A stretch of DNA of 64,000 nucleotides from Gorsachius magnificus (Eukaryota > Chordata > Aves > Pelecaniformes > Ardeidae), in assembly GCA_034008185.1 (NCBI GenBank), contig CM067084.1, positions 71,582,612 through 71,646,611 of the forward strand. The letters run 5' to 3'. The notes under the pieces were generated by a model that made no database searches, had not been told where the DNA came from, and saw only the letters and a list, made by a program, of their open reading frames with translations. A program made the translations under genes and the position numbers. Positions 47,708 to 60,618 of this stretch are shown piece by piece. Position 1 is the stretch's first letter; each line of letters begins with the position of its first letter.

Positions 47708-50700
47708 ATTCAGACATTGCTGAAATTATTTTATCATAAACTTGAGGCTAGAAGATCTATGAAGAACAAATATTTTAAAGATTTAAATCAGTTTCACAAG
47801 GAATTTTATAATAAAGAGGAAAATTTATTGACTTTAGTAGATTTGTTGATAAATTGCACCAAGGCAACAGTACAGAATTTATGTTCTTGTCCCTCCCTGA
47901 AGCCTATGGGAGATGTTCCATATGACAGTACTGCACAGATGTATAGGATATATAAGCACGTGAGTTGGGCCTTGCTGCAGTGAAGCTCATGGTAGTTTTC
48001 ACACTGACTGCAGAAAGAAGAGGCTTGGGCTTCAAAGACTGAAACCCAATGCAGAGAGGCAGAAGTTTGTCTTGATTTGTGTTACGTTGCAAAGGTCAAT
48101 GCCATGGATCAATTTGCAAGTGCGTGTCCTTGTCGGTATGTAAAATTTGAATTTTTAAGTTCAATGCACTGTTCTATCAGAAGCTATTGCTATGCTAATG
48201 TTTTCTGATAGAAGTAGCTAGTACTAAGATATAAGCATTAATTACATATGCAAAGTCTGGGCAGAAAGATCATACTTGGAAGAACACATAGCAGAAATCT
48301 GGTATCAGCAAAAGATTTCACCTGAAGAAGAGTAGCTTCAAAATTAACACTATTTCTGGTTACCCCTGGGATTGATCAGTTAGCATTTGTGGGTGGTGTA
48401 TCAATGAGTGCAAATGAGAGTAACAGTTCATAAAAAATGAGACAATTTTGATGAACATTTTTCCTAAATTGCTTTCTTGATTGTTTAAACTTTTTTTTTG
48501 GGGGGGGAGGGGTGGTGGTAGTGTGATGAGTGTTTTGGCCCACATGGTTTTATTTCAGCAAAGGCAAAAAGATAATTCCAGTTTCTGGATTTGTGGATCC
48601 CCTGACATTTCTGACATTTTATTGCTTCTCAGGTTCTGTTTCCCGCTAAAAGAGAGATGGTTTTTGTTTACCTGATTTCCCTGGGGCTATTTAATGTATT
48701 ACTGACTATGCATACAGTATAATGATGCGCAAATGTAAGGCAAAATGTCTTGCAAAGTACGTGTGGTTTACATACATATACGTAGGAAAGGCTTCTATTG
48801 GGTGGTATCAGAAGTGTTCAAGTGTGAAAGGAAAAGGACACTGAAAGACCAAATTTTGTCCAGTGGAGTGGTTTGTAGCTTCACAGTGAAAAGGCTGTTG
48901 GAGCAGAAGGGTTTCCAGCTCCTAGCATGGGAGTTAACGGCGAATCCCTTTGTAACACCAGCCATTCCATTCAGTGTGTCACAGAAATCCCTCCCTCCAC
49001 TTCTGTCTTCAGCAGACTTAATTCAAATTTTCACCAATCTTGACACGAAAAGGACAAGGCCCCAGGTCTTGCATAGTCCCCAAACAAGCATCCTTGTTTT
49101 GGTGGTTCAGCGTACCGAGCTGGAGGGAGTGTTCCCCTGGTTAGTCCCTCTTTTCCCTTGTCTGTCTGCCTTCCTCCCCTTCCCTCACCTCCTCCAGTTT
49201 ACAAAACCTGTAAGTAAAATAACACAAACTTTTTAACTCTCAGCTTCCACGCAGAATACCAGGGAGCAACAAGCATAATACAAAATGAACAGCAGGAATC
49301 ACAAAAACATGTCCCCGAACCAGAAACCCTAAATTAAATTTGTCAGCTTACCTAAGGACTAAAAGCTTTCTCTGAATGCTGCAATGCAACTTAAAGATTG
49401 AATTAACCACTTCCATCATGATGTTTTTGTATCACTAAAGTCAATCCAACTTCACAAAAAGAAAGTTACAATCAATACAGAAGTGCAATTTCTTAGACTT
49501 TGGATAAGTATGTTACCAAGATGGTGGAAATAATCACAAATTGCAGTCTGTAAATTCTTTGAAAGCAAGGCTAGCATCCTTCAGTCAGGACTGAAAGCTT
49601 CACTTGATTCTATTAGGACGTAAATATAAGCAGTATTATCCTTCCCAGGAATGCTTTCAGGGCCTTTTTATGTTTGAACATACAGTGAAGTGCTGTTGAA
49701 AATAAGGTGTTCTTAGTATCTTCTATGTCCTGAAGTCAAGTGATCCAACTGTATCATCTCACCCAGCACTTAAGTATTAAATATGACAGTAAAAATCACT
49801 AGAACTGCAGGAGACAATATGTTTCATATCTTCCTGAGCTTCCTCCAAAGACACAATATTTTGAATATTTGAAGATTTCAGGTGGGATCTGAACAAAATC
49901 ATCTCACTGTTAGTTGTTACTAGAGCCATGGGATGAAAGGAGTGAGATAGTAATGGAAATCCATGAGCGGGTAGGAAAGTTTAATTTTGAATTACACTCT
50001 GGCTTTCCCAAGGTTTTGGTCTTTCCAAAATGTTAAAAGCATCACACACAGACTTTTATCTAGTGCTTTTAACTACTGCAAGGACCTCATTAATCATCCT
50101 GTGTAGGTTAGACACTCAATCTCTTGCTGACCAGTCCCATCTCTTTTCCCTTATGATTCATAAAAGCCTGTAATTTGCTATCGGTTTGCAGGCGCTTTTG
50201 TGAAAGAGACTGTCAGGTGTTCAGCCTTGCTGTGCAAAGCCTTCCAGTTTTGATCTCAAATGTGCTTAAGACCATTTGAATAATTTTCCAAGCCTTGGGT
50301 ATCAGAACAAATTTCTCAGAGTGATAGTAGTATGGATGAGATTCTGGTTTAATGGGCTTATGCCTGTTAGGGGAGGTCTAAACCTCGGCTATATAGCAGT
50401 GAGAGAAGCCTGACCTTGTAGAAAGAAAATTGCCCCTGTATATAACCAGGGTAAGACCTAAAATAGAAAGAAGATACTTCCTAGTAGATGAGAAAATTAG
50501 AGAGGACGATGAGAAAACGTATGAAATATTCACCAGGTGCCTTGTGATCAAACCACTGCTCCCTTTCATCCCTCCTGCTCACGCCCAGCAGCAGCCCCCT
50601 TGTACTGGCTGCTGCAATCTCTTTTGGTTTCTTTGTGGCGTTTTCTGAGGCAGAGAAAAGATGCTCTTGATGTGCTGTCCCTTTCTCTCTTTTCACAACA

Positions 50701-52214
50701 TCAGTGCTACAGAAGTTTGGATTTCTCCTTTTCATACATGCCTGCATTCTTCTGTTCTTAATAGAAAGCATTTAGTGCCATTTTGTTGTACAGAAGCCAC
50801 TGCTTTTTGTCTGACAATACACTTTTTTCCTTCAAGCTGTCATCTTGGAGAATGGCTGTGAAGGCTTAAGTGAAACTAGCTCTTAACAGCCTCCTGCAGT
50901 TGTATGTTTGACATAAAAGGTCACAAGAAAGGCATGATAGAAAGCATTTATAGCTTTGTTTCCAAAAGCAACTGGTTTGATTTCTACCCCTTTTTCTAAG
51001 CAATGGACAGAGATAATCTTTTACATACACAGCTCAACATGATCATATGCTCCTACTCAGAAAGACCAACCATTTCCCTTTAGAAAGCCTCAAAAAAACT
51101 GGACAAACTCATCTCAAAACCAGATATACTTCTCAACCCACCTTCCCAGTAGACTCTCTGCTCAGCTTCACCACTGATCCCAGACCCTTCGGACATGAGG
51201 GTCTCACTTCAGTAGTTAGCTTCAGGTTGAGAAGGTAGTTGAGTTGGTTGCAGAGAATGAGAAAGAGCAGAGCCCTTTTGTGTTGGGACACTCTCATTCA
51301 GTTGCACCTCAAAATATATTTTTTTTTTTGTTTTATTTCAGTGTATTGACATCTATGAGATGTGCAACAGAATGTGAACCTAAGAATTTTCACATCTAAT
51401 AAAGATGACAGAGAATTTCATAGATAACATAACTAGATGGCCATAGGGTCGATCATTACAAATCTCCACAGAAGATCAAAAGAAAAACCCTTCATGACAT
51501 TTGTTTTTTGTGTCCATCTTCTTTATGTGTATGTGCTCTTATCTTGGTTTCATTGCTATTTTACATGGATTTAGTGAAATTAGTATTGGAAGCATAATTT
51601 TGTTTATCAGATACTAATGACTTAGAATAATAATAAAGTCTGCTGCAAAGGTCATCTATGCTAGAACCCCACCCTCCCCTCCTTACAAGCTTTGGACATT
51701 GCAGTAGGTTGGAATCTCCCTCAGTAAAGCATTTAGGTCAGGTTTTTAGTTAGGGATGGTTCATGGTGATTCTTCCTTTGGGCTGAGGGATATAGTAAGT
51801 GAGTTCTTTAAGATTCCTTCCTTACCTTAGATGGCTTAAAAGATTGCTCCTCAGATGAATTATAGAAAGTTGTAGCTGAACTGGGGTCGAGGAACATACT
51901 GAAACCTCCCTGAGGATAACCTGTTTAATTTCTGTGCACTCAGCACTGCTGTCTAACTAGTTTAAACAGTTTTGATGTTTATATTTTTAACTTCTTTTAT
52001 GAAATGTTCCAAGACACTTATGAAATGGAGTTTTTTTGGATTGCTTTGTTTCTTCTTAAACCTCTAATGTGAAGAACACCGTTCCCACTGCTCCCATGGG
52101 AGGTAAGGGGGAATGCAGGGAAAAGTCTCTGACACAAAGGCTCTAAAGCAGGAGTTACTTGCTTATGCCACCCACATCTGCCCTTAGCTATGATGAAATC
52201 TTATATGCCTAGAT
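47708..52214. other. Non-coding DNA, no gene seen
   Basis: No recognisable exon, LTR or CR1. A short T run next to a G run is at 48491-48511. The open frame at 48745-49236 (163 codons) has no recognisable domain and a composition like the surrounding DNA, so I treat it as chance. Several overlapping frames at 50378-50861 run on both strands and are likewise unconvincing. Confidence 0.6.
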
Positions 52215-52650
52215 TACTATGGACAGTAAAGGCCATTATGATAATCTAGTCTGACTCCACTGCACAACACAGACCAAAGATCTTCACCAATCATTTCTGC
52301 ATCAAGGCTGTAACACTAAGCTATAATCTGTCTTTTAAAAAAGCACTCTGACTTGATTAGAAGAGCTATCACATCCCTTAATAGGTTGTTCCAACAGCTA
52401 GTCATCCTTGCTTGAAATTTGTGTATTCAAGTACATTAAGCTGCAGCCTCTAAAATTTGAATCTATTCTGCATTGAAGAGTCATAATTCTTCCACAATTA
52501 GATACTACTTGACTGCGATCTTAGTCTTTTAACCTTTTGAATAAGCTAAATACACTGCTATTCATTATGCCCTCATGATAAACTCATTTTTCAGAACTCA
52601 GATCATTCTTGTAACACTTTTCTAGCTCTTTTCTGTTTGCCTTTTAACTC
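52215..52650 (-). mobile_element. Suspected ancient CR1-type LINE remnant
   Basis: The plus strand carries ordered blocks typical of the reverse complement of an old amniote CR1: ATAATCTAGTCTGACTCC, CACAACACAGACCA, CTTCACCAATCATTTCTGCA, CACATCCCTTAATAGGTTGTTCC, AATAAGCTAAATACACTG and GATCATTCTTGTAACACTTTT. Divergence is much higher than in the CR1 copies at 7599 and 11366. It is probably of a family that predates birds and has long been inactive. Confidence 0.6.
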
Positions 52651-54733
52651 CTGACCTCAGGCAAGAGGACAATTCTCAAACAAAGGTCTCATTTAATGTC
52701 ACCGTTCCAACAAAATAGCAATCACTACATTTAGCCAGGTGGTAAGAGAAGTAGTATGCTTCAATAATAAAACATAATGGCATGGAAAAACATTGCAGTA
52801 AATATTTAAGCCAAGAAAACAATTACCAGAACTTGGAGTCGCCTTTCTTCATTATTGCACCCCTATGCTAATGTCCAACAGCCTATAAATAAGCTTACGT
52901 TACACAAGTTGGGTATGGTTGAAGGGTAGAAACAACTGATGTGATTAAACCTGTGTATTAATTCTGGTGACTTTATCCTTCAGACATCCAGTACTCCTAG
53001 TACCAGGGAAAATGAATGATGAGTATGGTGCTCTGCAGTTGTGTAGTGGACATGCTAAAACATGTACCATGTAAATACATGACAGTTTGAACTTTAAGCT
53101 AGATTTCATAAAGTAGAGCCTGGATTATAACTCTAGCATCAGCTGACAAAGGATGTAATTTGGCTAATCCATGAAGGACCTTTGTCTTGAACTGTGATGC
53201 TATGGTCTCCTGTGCTTACAGAAGAATGCGTAATACTAATGATGACTAGGATTTCTTTAGATGCCCCATTTGTGCTCCACATCCTCATGTAGGTTATGAA
53301 GAAACTAAACACAGAGATCTTAACTGAAAAAAAGTACTATATCAAATATTTTTCAGCCTTTCACAGCTTAACATTAGAATTTTTGCCTGTCTGCAAAACT
53401 GCAATATATAAATTTCTCATTCATTTTACAGCTTACGACATTTTCTTTGATAAAAGCCAGTTTTTTCTTAGGTCTTCCTTAGTTACAGAACCTTAAGGAT
53501 TATCTGGAGTATAAGGTGCTACATTACCAGTGTTACTATTCCTTTTAATAATGTCAGTTTGAAAGGCATCAGATATATCACATTGTGTTGTAGAGCCCTC
53601 GCATTCAGATCTGATCACCGTGGGTGCAGTTTAACAACGCAGTGAGAGACAGAAACGTATCCCTACTCTATCAGATCCTATAGTATTACAGGGGAAGAAG
53701 AGAGATAAACCCACACTAGTGATAACTACCACTTCATGTCACCTGCATGGATTTTCTGATGCAGCTCGGATAAACTCCAGTGCACCTCCTTTCATATTAC
53801 TCTCTTCTGCTATCCAGACTCTCCAGGTCTTGATCAATTTTCCAGATTATATTTTTATGACAACATCAAAAGTTATCACTTTAAGGCACAGTCTTAGTGG
53901 AATAAACATTTCACAAACACACAGATGGCGTTTCAGTCCTGATACATATATAATTGATGGGTCAGATAAAAGATGGGGAAAAGGAAATAGCTGGTTTAAA
54001 ATAAATGCAGGGTGTGGAGATATATCATTCAAAAAGATAATGGTTCTGATGAAGTGCCAAGAAATGAACAGAGAGCTCCTGGTTTCCATTCAATCATAAG
54101 AACATATTACTTCCCATACAAGTTAGATGAGAGGTTGGGGAATGAGTGTGTCAACAAGGAAGAGTAGATTAAGAAAGGCTGGGGGTAGTAGTGCCAAAGC
54201 AGGACCACCTGTCTTTGATCCTTAGTAAGCCATTTTCAGGATTCTTGCTTCTGAACGATTCCATTTTGTGATGGACAAAATAACATTTTTCCATTACCTC
54301 ATTTTCAGAAACGACTAAAATACATTGGTTTATATTTTCTAAAATATTTCAGTTATACATGCACAACAGAAAACGTGTTCCAAAAACTGAAGGTTAGCAA
54401 TGTCATAAGCAATTGAAACCAGGAATTTATAATCCAAGATGTTGGGAAACCTCAAGTAACTGGTGTTACCAAGCCTACCTGTAGTATGACCAAAGCGAAA
54501 AAATCTGCTAGACATCAGAAGAGGGGTGTATCTCTTCAAAGACACAATGTCTTGAAATTCAGAAGCTGGTTGTAGAAGTGAAGGTAAGTAAAAAAAAAAA
54601 AAAATTACAGTGCAATAGCTTGCACAAATGCTTGTGAACCAATCTTGAGAATCAAAAAGTTATAGCGACTCCTGTAGTTCATCCTAGCTTCAAGAATACT
54701 TAAAAATAATCTTTTACAAGCACTGAGTGCAAT
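52651..54733. other. Non-coding DNA, no gene seen
   Basis: No recognisable exon or repeat end. A run of A is at about 54591-54604. The open frame at 53719-54099 has no domain. Confidence 0.6.
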
Positions 54734-54738
54734 GATTC
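54734..54738. repeat. Target-site duplication GATTC, left copy
   Basis: The right copy is at 55566-55570. The match is exact. Confidence 0.85.
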
Positions 54739-55565
54739 TGTGGTGGGTTTTTCCTGGCCAGCTGCCAGACACCTACCCAGCCGCTCTCTCATTTTTCCTC
54801 CTCAATAGAGAAGAGGGGGGTCATAACACAAGAAAGTTCATGAGTCAAGATAAAAACAGAGCTATCACTCAGTAGTTACCATCATGGGCAAAACAGACTT
54901 AAACTTAAATAGATTTGGATAGTGAGAAACAAAGACAAAATTAAAACAACTTCCCCCCCTCCTCCCCCCGCACCCTTTTTCCCAGGGTCAGCTTCACTCC
55001 TTCATTCCTGACTTGAATTCCTATGTTATGAGCAGCATGGGGGGATGGGGAATGGGGACTTACTCCTTCCTACTCACACTTTTCCCCTGCTCCAAGCGTA
55101 GGTTCTCCACAGGCAATAGCTTCCTTCAGGACACATCCACCTGTTCTGGTGTGGGGTCCTCCATGGGTTGCAATGTGGATATCTGCTCCGATATGGTCTT
55201 CCATGGGCTGCAGGGGGACAACCTGCATCACCATGGTGTCTCCACAGGCTGCAGAGGAGTCTCTGCTCCAGTGCCTGGAGTACCTCCTCCGCCTTCTTCT
55301 TCACTAACCTTGGTGCTTGCAGGGCTGTTTCTCACACTTTTTTCCTCACTCCTCTCTCTGCTGTGTGGCTTCTTGTCCTTTCTTAAATATGTTTTCCGAG
55401 AGGCACCACTGACTTGGCTGCAGGGCTCAGTTGTGTCCTGTGGTGGGTCCATTGGAGCTGGCTGGAGCTGACCATGTCTGGTACAGGGCAACCCCTGGCC
55501 TCTTCTCACAGAGGCCATTCCTGTAGCCCCCTACTGCCAACATCTTGCCATGGACACCCAATACA
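54739..55565 (-). mobile_element. Solo LTR of a second retroviral family
   Basis: The 827-base element starts TGTGGTGGGTTTTTCCTGG and ends ACACCCAATACA on the plus strand. It is flanked by GATTC at 54734-54738 and 55566-55570, a perfect 5-base duplication. The minus strand therefore reads TGTATTGGGTG to CCCACCACA. Its interior has CTGCTCCAAGCGTAGG, GGGGTCCTCCATGGG, CTCTGCTCCAGTGCCTGGAG and TTCTTAAATATGTTTTCC blocks, typical of a large avian ERVK/ERVL-type LTR, and differs from the family of the provirus. Its open frames on both strands (such as 55013-55471) are not genes. Confidence 0.9.
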
Positions 55566-55570
55566 GATTC

Positions 55571-56729
55571 ATGCCAGGTTTTTAGCTGCTTTACAAACAA
55601 CAGGATGAGTCCTGATCAAGAAATGAAGGATTGTTGCTGTGTATACTTTGACTGAGTAAAAAAATGGAAAGAATGAGTTACTGCCTTGTCTTGAGCCATT
55701 GTGCCTCCTGGAGCATCTTAAACAGGATGCATGTATCCTCTCTTGGCCAGGTGTCCTCTACCTGGCTGTCTTCCATAACCTATAGAGCTAGGTGCAGAAG
55801 GAGCCATCCACACACTGCATGGCACCCATAGTCTTGGAAGAAACAGAAGATTATGCTAGTGGAGTTATTTGCATGAAAACCCAGAGATTCCTCAGTCCTG
55901 TGTACACCAGGCCCTTTATGCACAGGGGAGGATTTGATCATTTCAGAACCTAGCCAGTAAAAAAGAAGTACGTATTTTTTTGAAAGGGAAAGTTACTTTA
56001 TGCAAATTACAGTACAATGCAAAGCAGAATCTCCTTGTGGTTGGAATTTTGTCATCAAATTCCATTGCAGTGTGAATCACTTTTTCTCACAGATCATCTG
56101 CCTCAGTGCACATATTCAAAGGCTCAACAAAAGGAATAAGAAACTCTACCAGATGCCTCCAAACATTTGTTCAGTCCTCCCTGTGCAGTGACTTGAACAA
56201 ACCATAGCACCCCAGCTCCCCCAGCTCTTTTTCTTTCACATGGTGTTGTCATTGACCTTCATCCCCGAGATGACCTGGTGAGCAGGGGTTAAAGAGATGC
56301 AGGAGATGCTGTAGAGAGATGCAAGGTTGCATTGTAGAGGCTTTGCACAGCAAATGTGCAATATGGGGCATAGTCTGGGGTGGAATAGCTGCAGCACAGT
56401 GTGACTTTATTTCATTACTTATGCAATTGCAGGTTGCAGAAGGGCAGGTGCCTAACATGGGATACCCAGGTTGGGTTTGGGGGTTTTTATTTGTTTGTTT
56501 TGGTGTTGTTTTTCTTCTAACTTTGAAACCTTATTTACAAATTAGGCTAGATTGTAATGCTTGCAAGGTCTCAAAATCATCAGCCAGCACCAGGCCAGCT
56601 TCCCATCCAAAAGAGAAACAATGAATGAGGGAGTTTTCTTAGATGACTCTGTGTGTTTATATGAAATGTTTACCAGTCCTGGTTGTTCGAACAGAAAGAG
56701 AATAGAGATCAATTGTTTTACATGCCCAC
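55571..56729. other. Non-coding DNA, no gene seen
   Basis: No recognisable exon or repeat end. The open frame at 56319-56624 has no domain and is taken as chance. Confidence 0.6.
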
Positions 56730-56805
56730 CAGGAGGAACAAAGAGAAATTGGTTTAATTTGGAAGAGAGAAGATTCTGGCTGGATGTTAGGAAAAACTTT
56801 CTAAC
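56730..56805 (+). mobile_element. CR1-like degenerate fragment
   Basis: The stretch GGAGGAACAAAGAGAAATTGG through GGCTGGATGTTAGGAAAAAC and TTTCTAACTGAG matches the order of the CR1 ORF2 tail segment that in the copy at 11366 reads GATTGGATATTAGGAAAAAT. The resemblance fades after about 56805, though the frame at 56561-56887 continues. It is an older, broken copy. Confidence 0.5.
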
Positions 56806-59800
56806 TGAGCAAAAGCCCAGCTCAGGACAATGTGTCCTGGATCGAGGGCTTTCCAGAAGAGGTTCGGCAAGCATTTGTGAGGGCTGAGGCAGTCCAGGAA
56901 TGTGGCCTGAACAGTCTTTGGAAGTTTTTGTCTTTGGTTTATAGTTTAGTCTGTGCAAACTATAAATAGCTAGTGATTAATCTTATCGTACACAGAAAGA
57001 CTGTTTTTTTCCTGGTGTAAATTCAATTAAATATTTCAGAGAAAAAAAACCCAACAAAATTAGTCCTCCAAACCAAAGCCTGTTCAACAAAAGGACTGCA
57101 CTGACTTTCAAAAGAAATTCAGTTCTGGGCATTCATATGTCCTGGACTGGCTACAGGACGTTTGAGTGGGGAAGGGTTATTCTTTACATGGTTCTAAAGC
57201 AGGAAATGCTTTACAGTTCATCAGACTTTAAGGGCTGCTTGTTTGACAGGAGAACTTGTGATGGAACCTGTTGCTGTGATACCGAGTTGTAGGTAAAGCT
57301 GTGGCTTTCTTTTTCCCTTCTCCTCAGCAATCTCCCCATTTTTTTCAGTCTCTCTTACAGCACTTTTGTGCCTACCTCCAGGATTTGAATTTCGGTGTTA
57401 CAACTCCCCCAAAGCATTACAATCCTCAGAATTTCCATCTCGGTACAGCAGTTGTGGCAATGCCAGCGATGTGCCCAAGCCCTCTAGATTTCTCTGTAAT
57501 AGGATTTTCTTTCATATGACTGCAGAACATTGCCTTTCTTAACCAATTGATAAAACAGGTAAGAACTCAGTGGCAAAGCCAACTGATGTGTATAGTCAGG
57601 GAAACCTGAGAACTTTTTTTCCAAGTAGATCCAGCAATTTGCAAATCAATTTTGTTAATCAAACAAAACCAGGTGAGGGAGCTAAAAATAAAGCCGTAAC
57701 CTTAGATATATTTTGTTCTGATAAAAATTTTGTCACATTTTTCTTTCTGCCAGAAGAATTTTAAGCACACCGTAAGACCAATTGAATTAGAGAATTGCAA
57801 GGTTCTGCACAAATATGAATTAGAAACTTTCTGTGTACCAAGGATAAGTTTTGTAGCTAGTAGCAAAAAACCCGTACACTTGGGAAAGCATTAAAATCTG
57901 CATTATGATAGCCAAAAATATGTTTGTTCAAGTACCTTATGTTCAGACCTGGGTGAACTAGTCATAGGAAAGTATTTTTATTGCTATTTGTGTTTAATGT
58001 GATAGAAACAAGAGGCTTCTGTATAATTGGGACCTCATTGTTAGGCATGATACAGATAGAAAATAATTCTTTGCAAGGAAAAGAGGATAGAAAGAGATTT
58101 AAAAGTATGTATTCACACACATAAGGCTAGAGTAAGGTGATTAGAGTAGCTGCTTGAAAGATTTTGGCACAAAGAGGCTTTTGTAACGTGTTATTAAAAA
58201 AGACCTATCAGGCATCTGAATGTGTCCTCTATCTGGAACTGTCCATAGAAGTACAGCCTCTAAACCCCAGAATTACAGAATGACACGAGGATTACTTTCC
58301 TCTCTGCTAGCAAATAACTGGAGAATATTGCTGAGATCTGACTCACAGCCCTGGTAACAAGGGGCAATTCTGCGGGCTTCTGGAGAATAATGCTTTGTGA
58401 AAGGTGCAATGGTGAATAAAAGGTCCTTGACTTGTAGCACCTCCAAACCAGCCAATAAACCAGACCCGCACTCTGAGAAGTCTAATTTTTCTAGCAGAAT
58501 ACAGCTGCTCTGATATATCAGAGGGCGCTGAGAATCAGCGCCACCAGTTACTGAATTTGGTTTTTATGTTATCGTATTTCACTTCATGAATTTTGGTTTA
58601 GAAAAACAAAGATTAAGCCATTTTGCAATATTTGCTTTTGTATACTACAGTATGAATGCAAGCGATTTGACTTTCTCCTGAATGCTTACACAGATGTATG
58701 CACAAGGTAAGGTTTTATTTCTCAAGTATAAACAGTTACAAGAGGAGGAGGAGAACATAAGGCTTAGAACAATAAGTGTGATAATGAGCAATCTGGATGC
58801 TGACCATACACACTGCCAACTGCTTTTATGAGCATTATCAAATCAAAGGGAAAATGTGCTAAGGGGAATAAGGATGAATCAATGCGTGGAAACCTGAGGG
58901 CGCATAACACATACTTTGATCCTATGACAACTGAATTATTTAGATTTAACATTGGAAAATGATCGGCCTGCATAATTTCACTAGCAACTCAAAACCAAAG
59001 AACATTTCATTTCATTACTTCATTACCTCAGTCAATGGATGGAAACAGTAACAATAGGACTATAAAGAATGTAATTTTTTAAATTATTATTATTATTTAA
59101 TAAGGTTTCTTTTAATGTACACAGCTTAATCCTGTTCTGGAGGTGGAGAGGAATGGAACTGGTATTAGAGGTTAATATTCCCTGTGATACAGAGGGAATA
59201 TTTATTAAAGCAGTAGTGGAACAAATCCTTCATAAAGGGCCTCTCGGACATGCCATCAGACCACTGGTGAAATCCTGAGTGTGCAGTCTGTTTGGACAAA
59301 CAAGCTTTGCATGTGAAGACCCTGCCATAAGCACTTACAGGTGTTGGGTTTCATCTTCCGTGTCTACAAGACCTGAAAACAGCACAAGGCTGAGGCCCCG
59401 CAGCAGACGTGCCCTTGCGTGATCTCACCTAACAGATGCAGGAATTAACGTATTGTGAGATTTTTTTGCTTATCCTCCTTGCAAGACTTTCACGTGGCGG
59501 CTCCCCGAGCACCTGCATTTCTCTGTATTCTCTGCCCTGACCTGGGCTGAGCCACAAGGGTGGTTTGCTGGGGCTTGCAGAGTGGCCATTCCTCATTCTC
59601 CCTTTATGACAAATTCAATCCAGCCAGAACTGGGACCACAGCCATTACTCACACAAAACCATATGGGAATATATTAATATCTCCCTTCTCCCACCCATTC
59701 TTCAGGGCTGTGGAAGATTTCTCTTCCAGCCCTTGAGCTGACTTGCTGCCTGGCCTGACAGCCTTGCTCTAAGCTCTGTGTGTCTGTGTGCCTGTGTGCC

Positions 59801-60187
59801 TCTTACTCAGTTTTGTCAAAACCGTTCCCTGCCAAATATAATTACATGTTTGCTGGGCCACAGCAATTATGACTTTTCTTCCTGCTTCAGACTGAACATT
59901 AGAGAGTTCAGGACTGATGCTCAGGTCTTCCTTTTTTTCTTGAATGATGTAAGACTTAAGTTCTTGGGTTACACTTTACTCTTGGCAAAATGATATTTAA
60001 ATTATTGTCTGTATGGAGGAAGAATTTCCACCTGTAAAAGAGAGTGGCTGTCCCTCAGATTACCCTGCAGAGCTGTGGTTAGAGGAAAGCCATGAGAAAT
60101 AAGGATCAAATTTATTTTGCAGGGAACTTGAATAACAGAAAGAAAGCACAATTTCTACCCCAAATTTACCTCATGGTATTCCTGTAA
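56806..60187. other. Non-coding DNA, no gene seen
   Basis: No recognisable exon or mobile element end. It holds the paired palindromes at 58508-58542 and a G/T-rich patch at 59777-59802. The minus-strand frames at 58273-58455 and 58764-58973 carry no domain. Confidence 0.6.
58508..58542. repeat. Two abutting perfect inverted repeats
   Basis: CTCTGATATATCAGAG at 58508-58523 is a perfect 16-base palindrome. It is followed at once by GGCGCTGA (58524-58531), loop GAA, and TCAGCGCC (58535-58542), a perfect 8-base-arm hairpin. No spacer separates the two. The second has CpG sites in an AT-rich setting. No function can be assigned. Confidence 0.85.
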
Positions 60188-60192
60188 ATACC
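60188..60192. repeat. Target-site duplication ATACC, left copy
   Basis: The right copy is at 60750-60754. The match is exact. Confidence 0.85.
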
Positions 60193-60574
60193 TATCCTGC
60201 TTTCAGCTGGGACAGAGTTAATTTTCTTCCCAGTAGCTGGCATTGTGCTATGTTTTGGATTTAGGATGAGAAGAATGTTGATAACACCCTGATGGTTTAG
60301 TTGTTGCTGAACAGGGCTTACACAGAGTCAAGGACTTTTCAGCTTCCCCTGCTCTGCCAGGGGCACAAGAAGCTGGGAGGGGCCCCAGCCAGGACAGCTG
60401 ACCCCAGCTGGCCCAAGGACTATTCCAGGCCATAGGACATCATGCCCAGTATAGAAACTGGGGGGAGTTGTCTGGGAGGCAGTGACTGCTGCTAGGGAAT
60501 GGGATGGACATCGGTGGGAAGGTGTTGAGCAGTTGCATTGTGCATCACTTCTTTTGTATATTATTTTATTATTA

Positions 60575-60618
<44 letters not shown>

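Noticed and set aside
48745..49236. 163-codon open frame
   Set aside because: No motif, no recognisable family and a composition like its surroundings. Its length is within what chance allows in 64 kb.
55013..55471. Plus-strand 152-codon open frame
   Set aside because: It lies wholly inside the solo LTR at 54739-55565 and reads LTR sequence.
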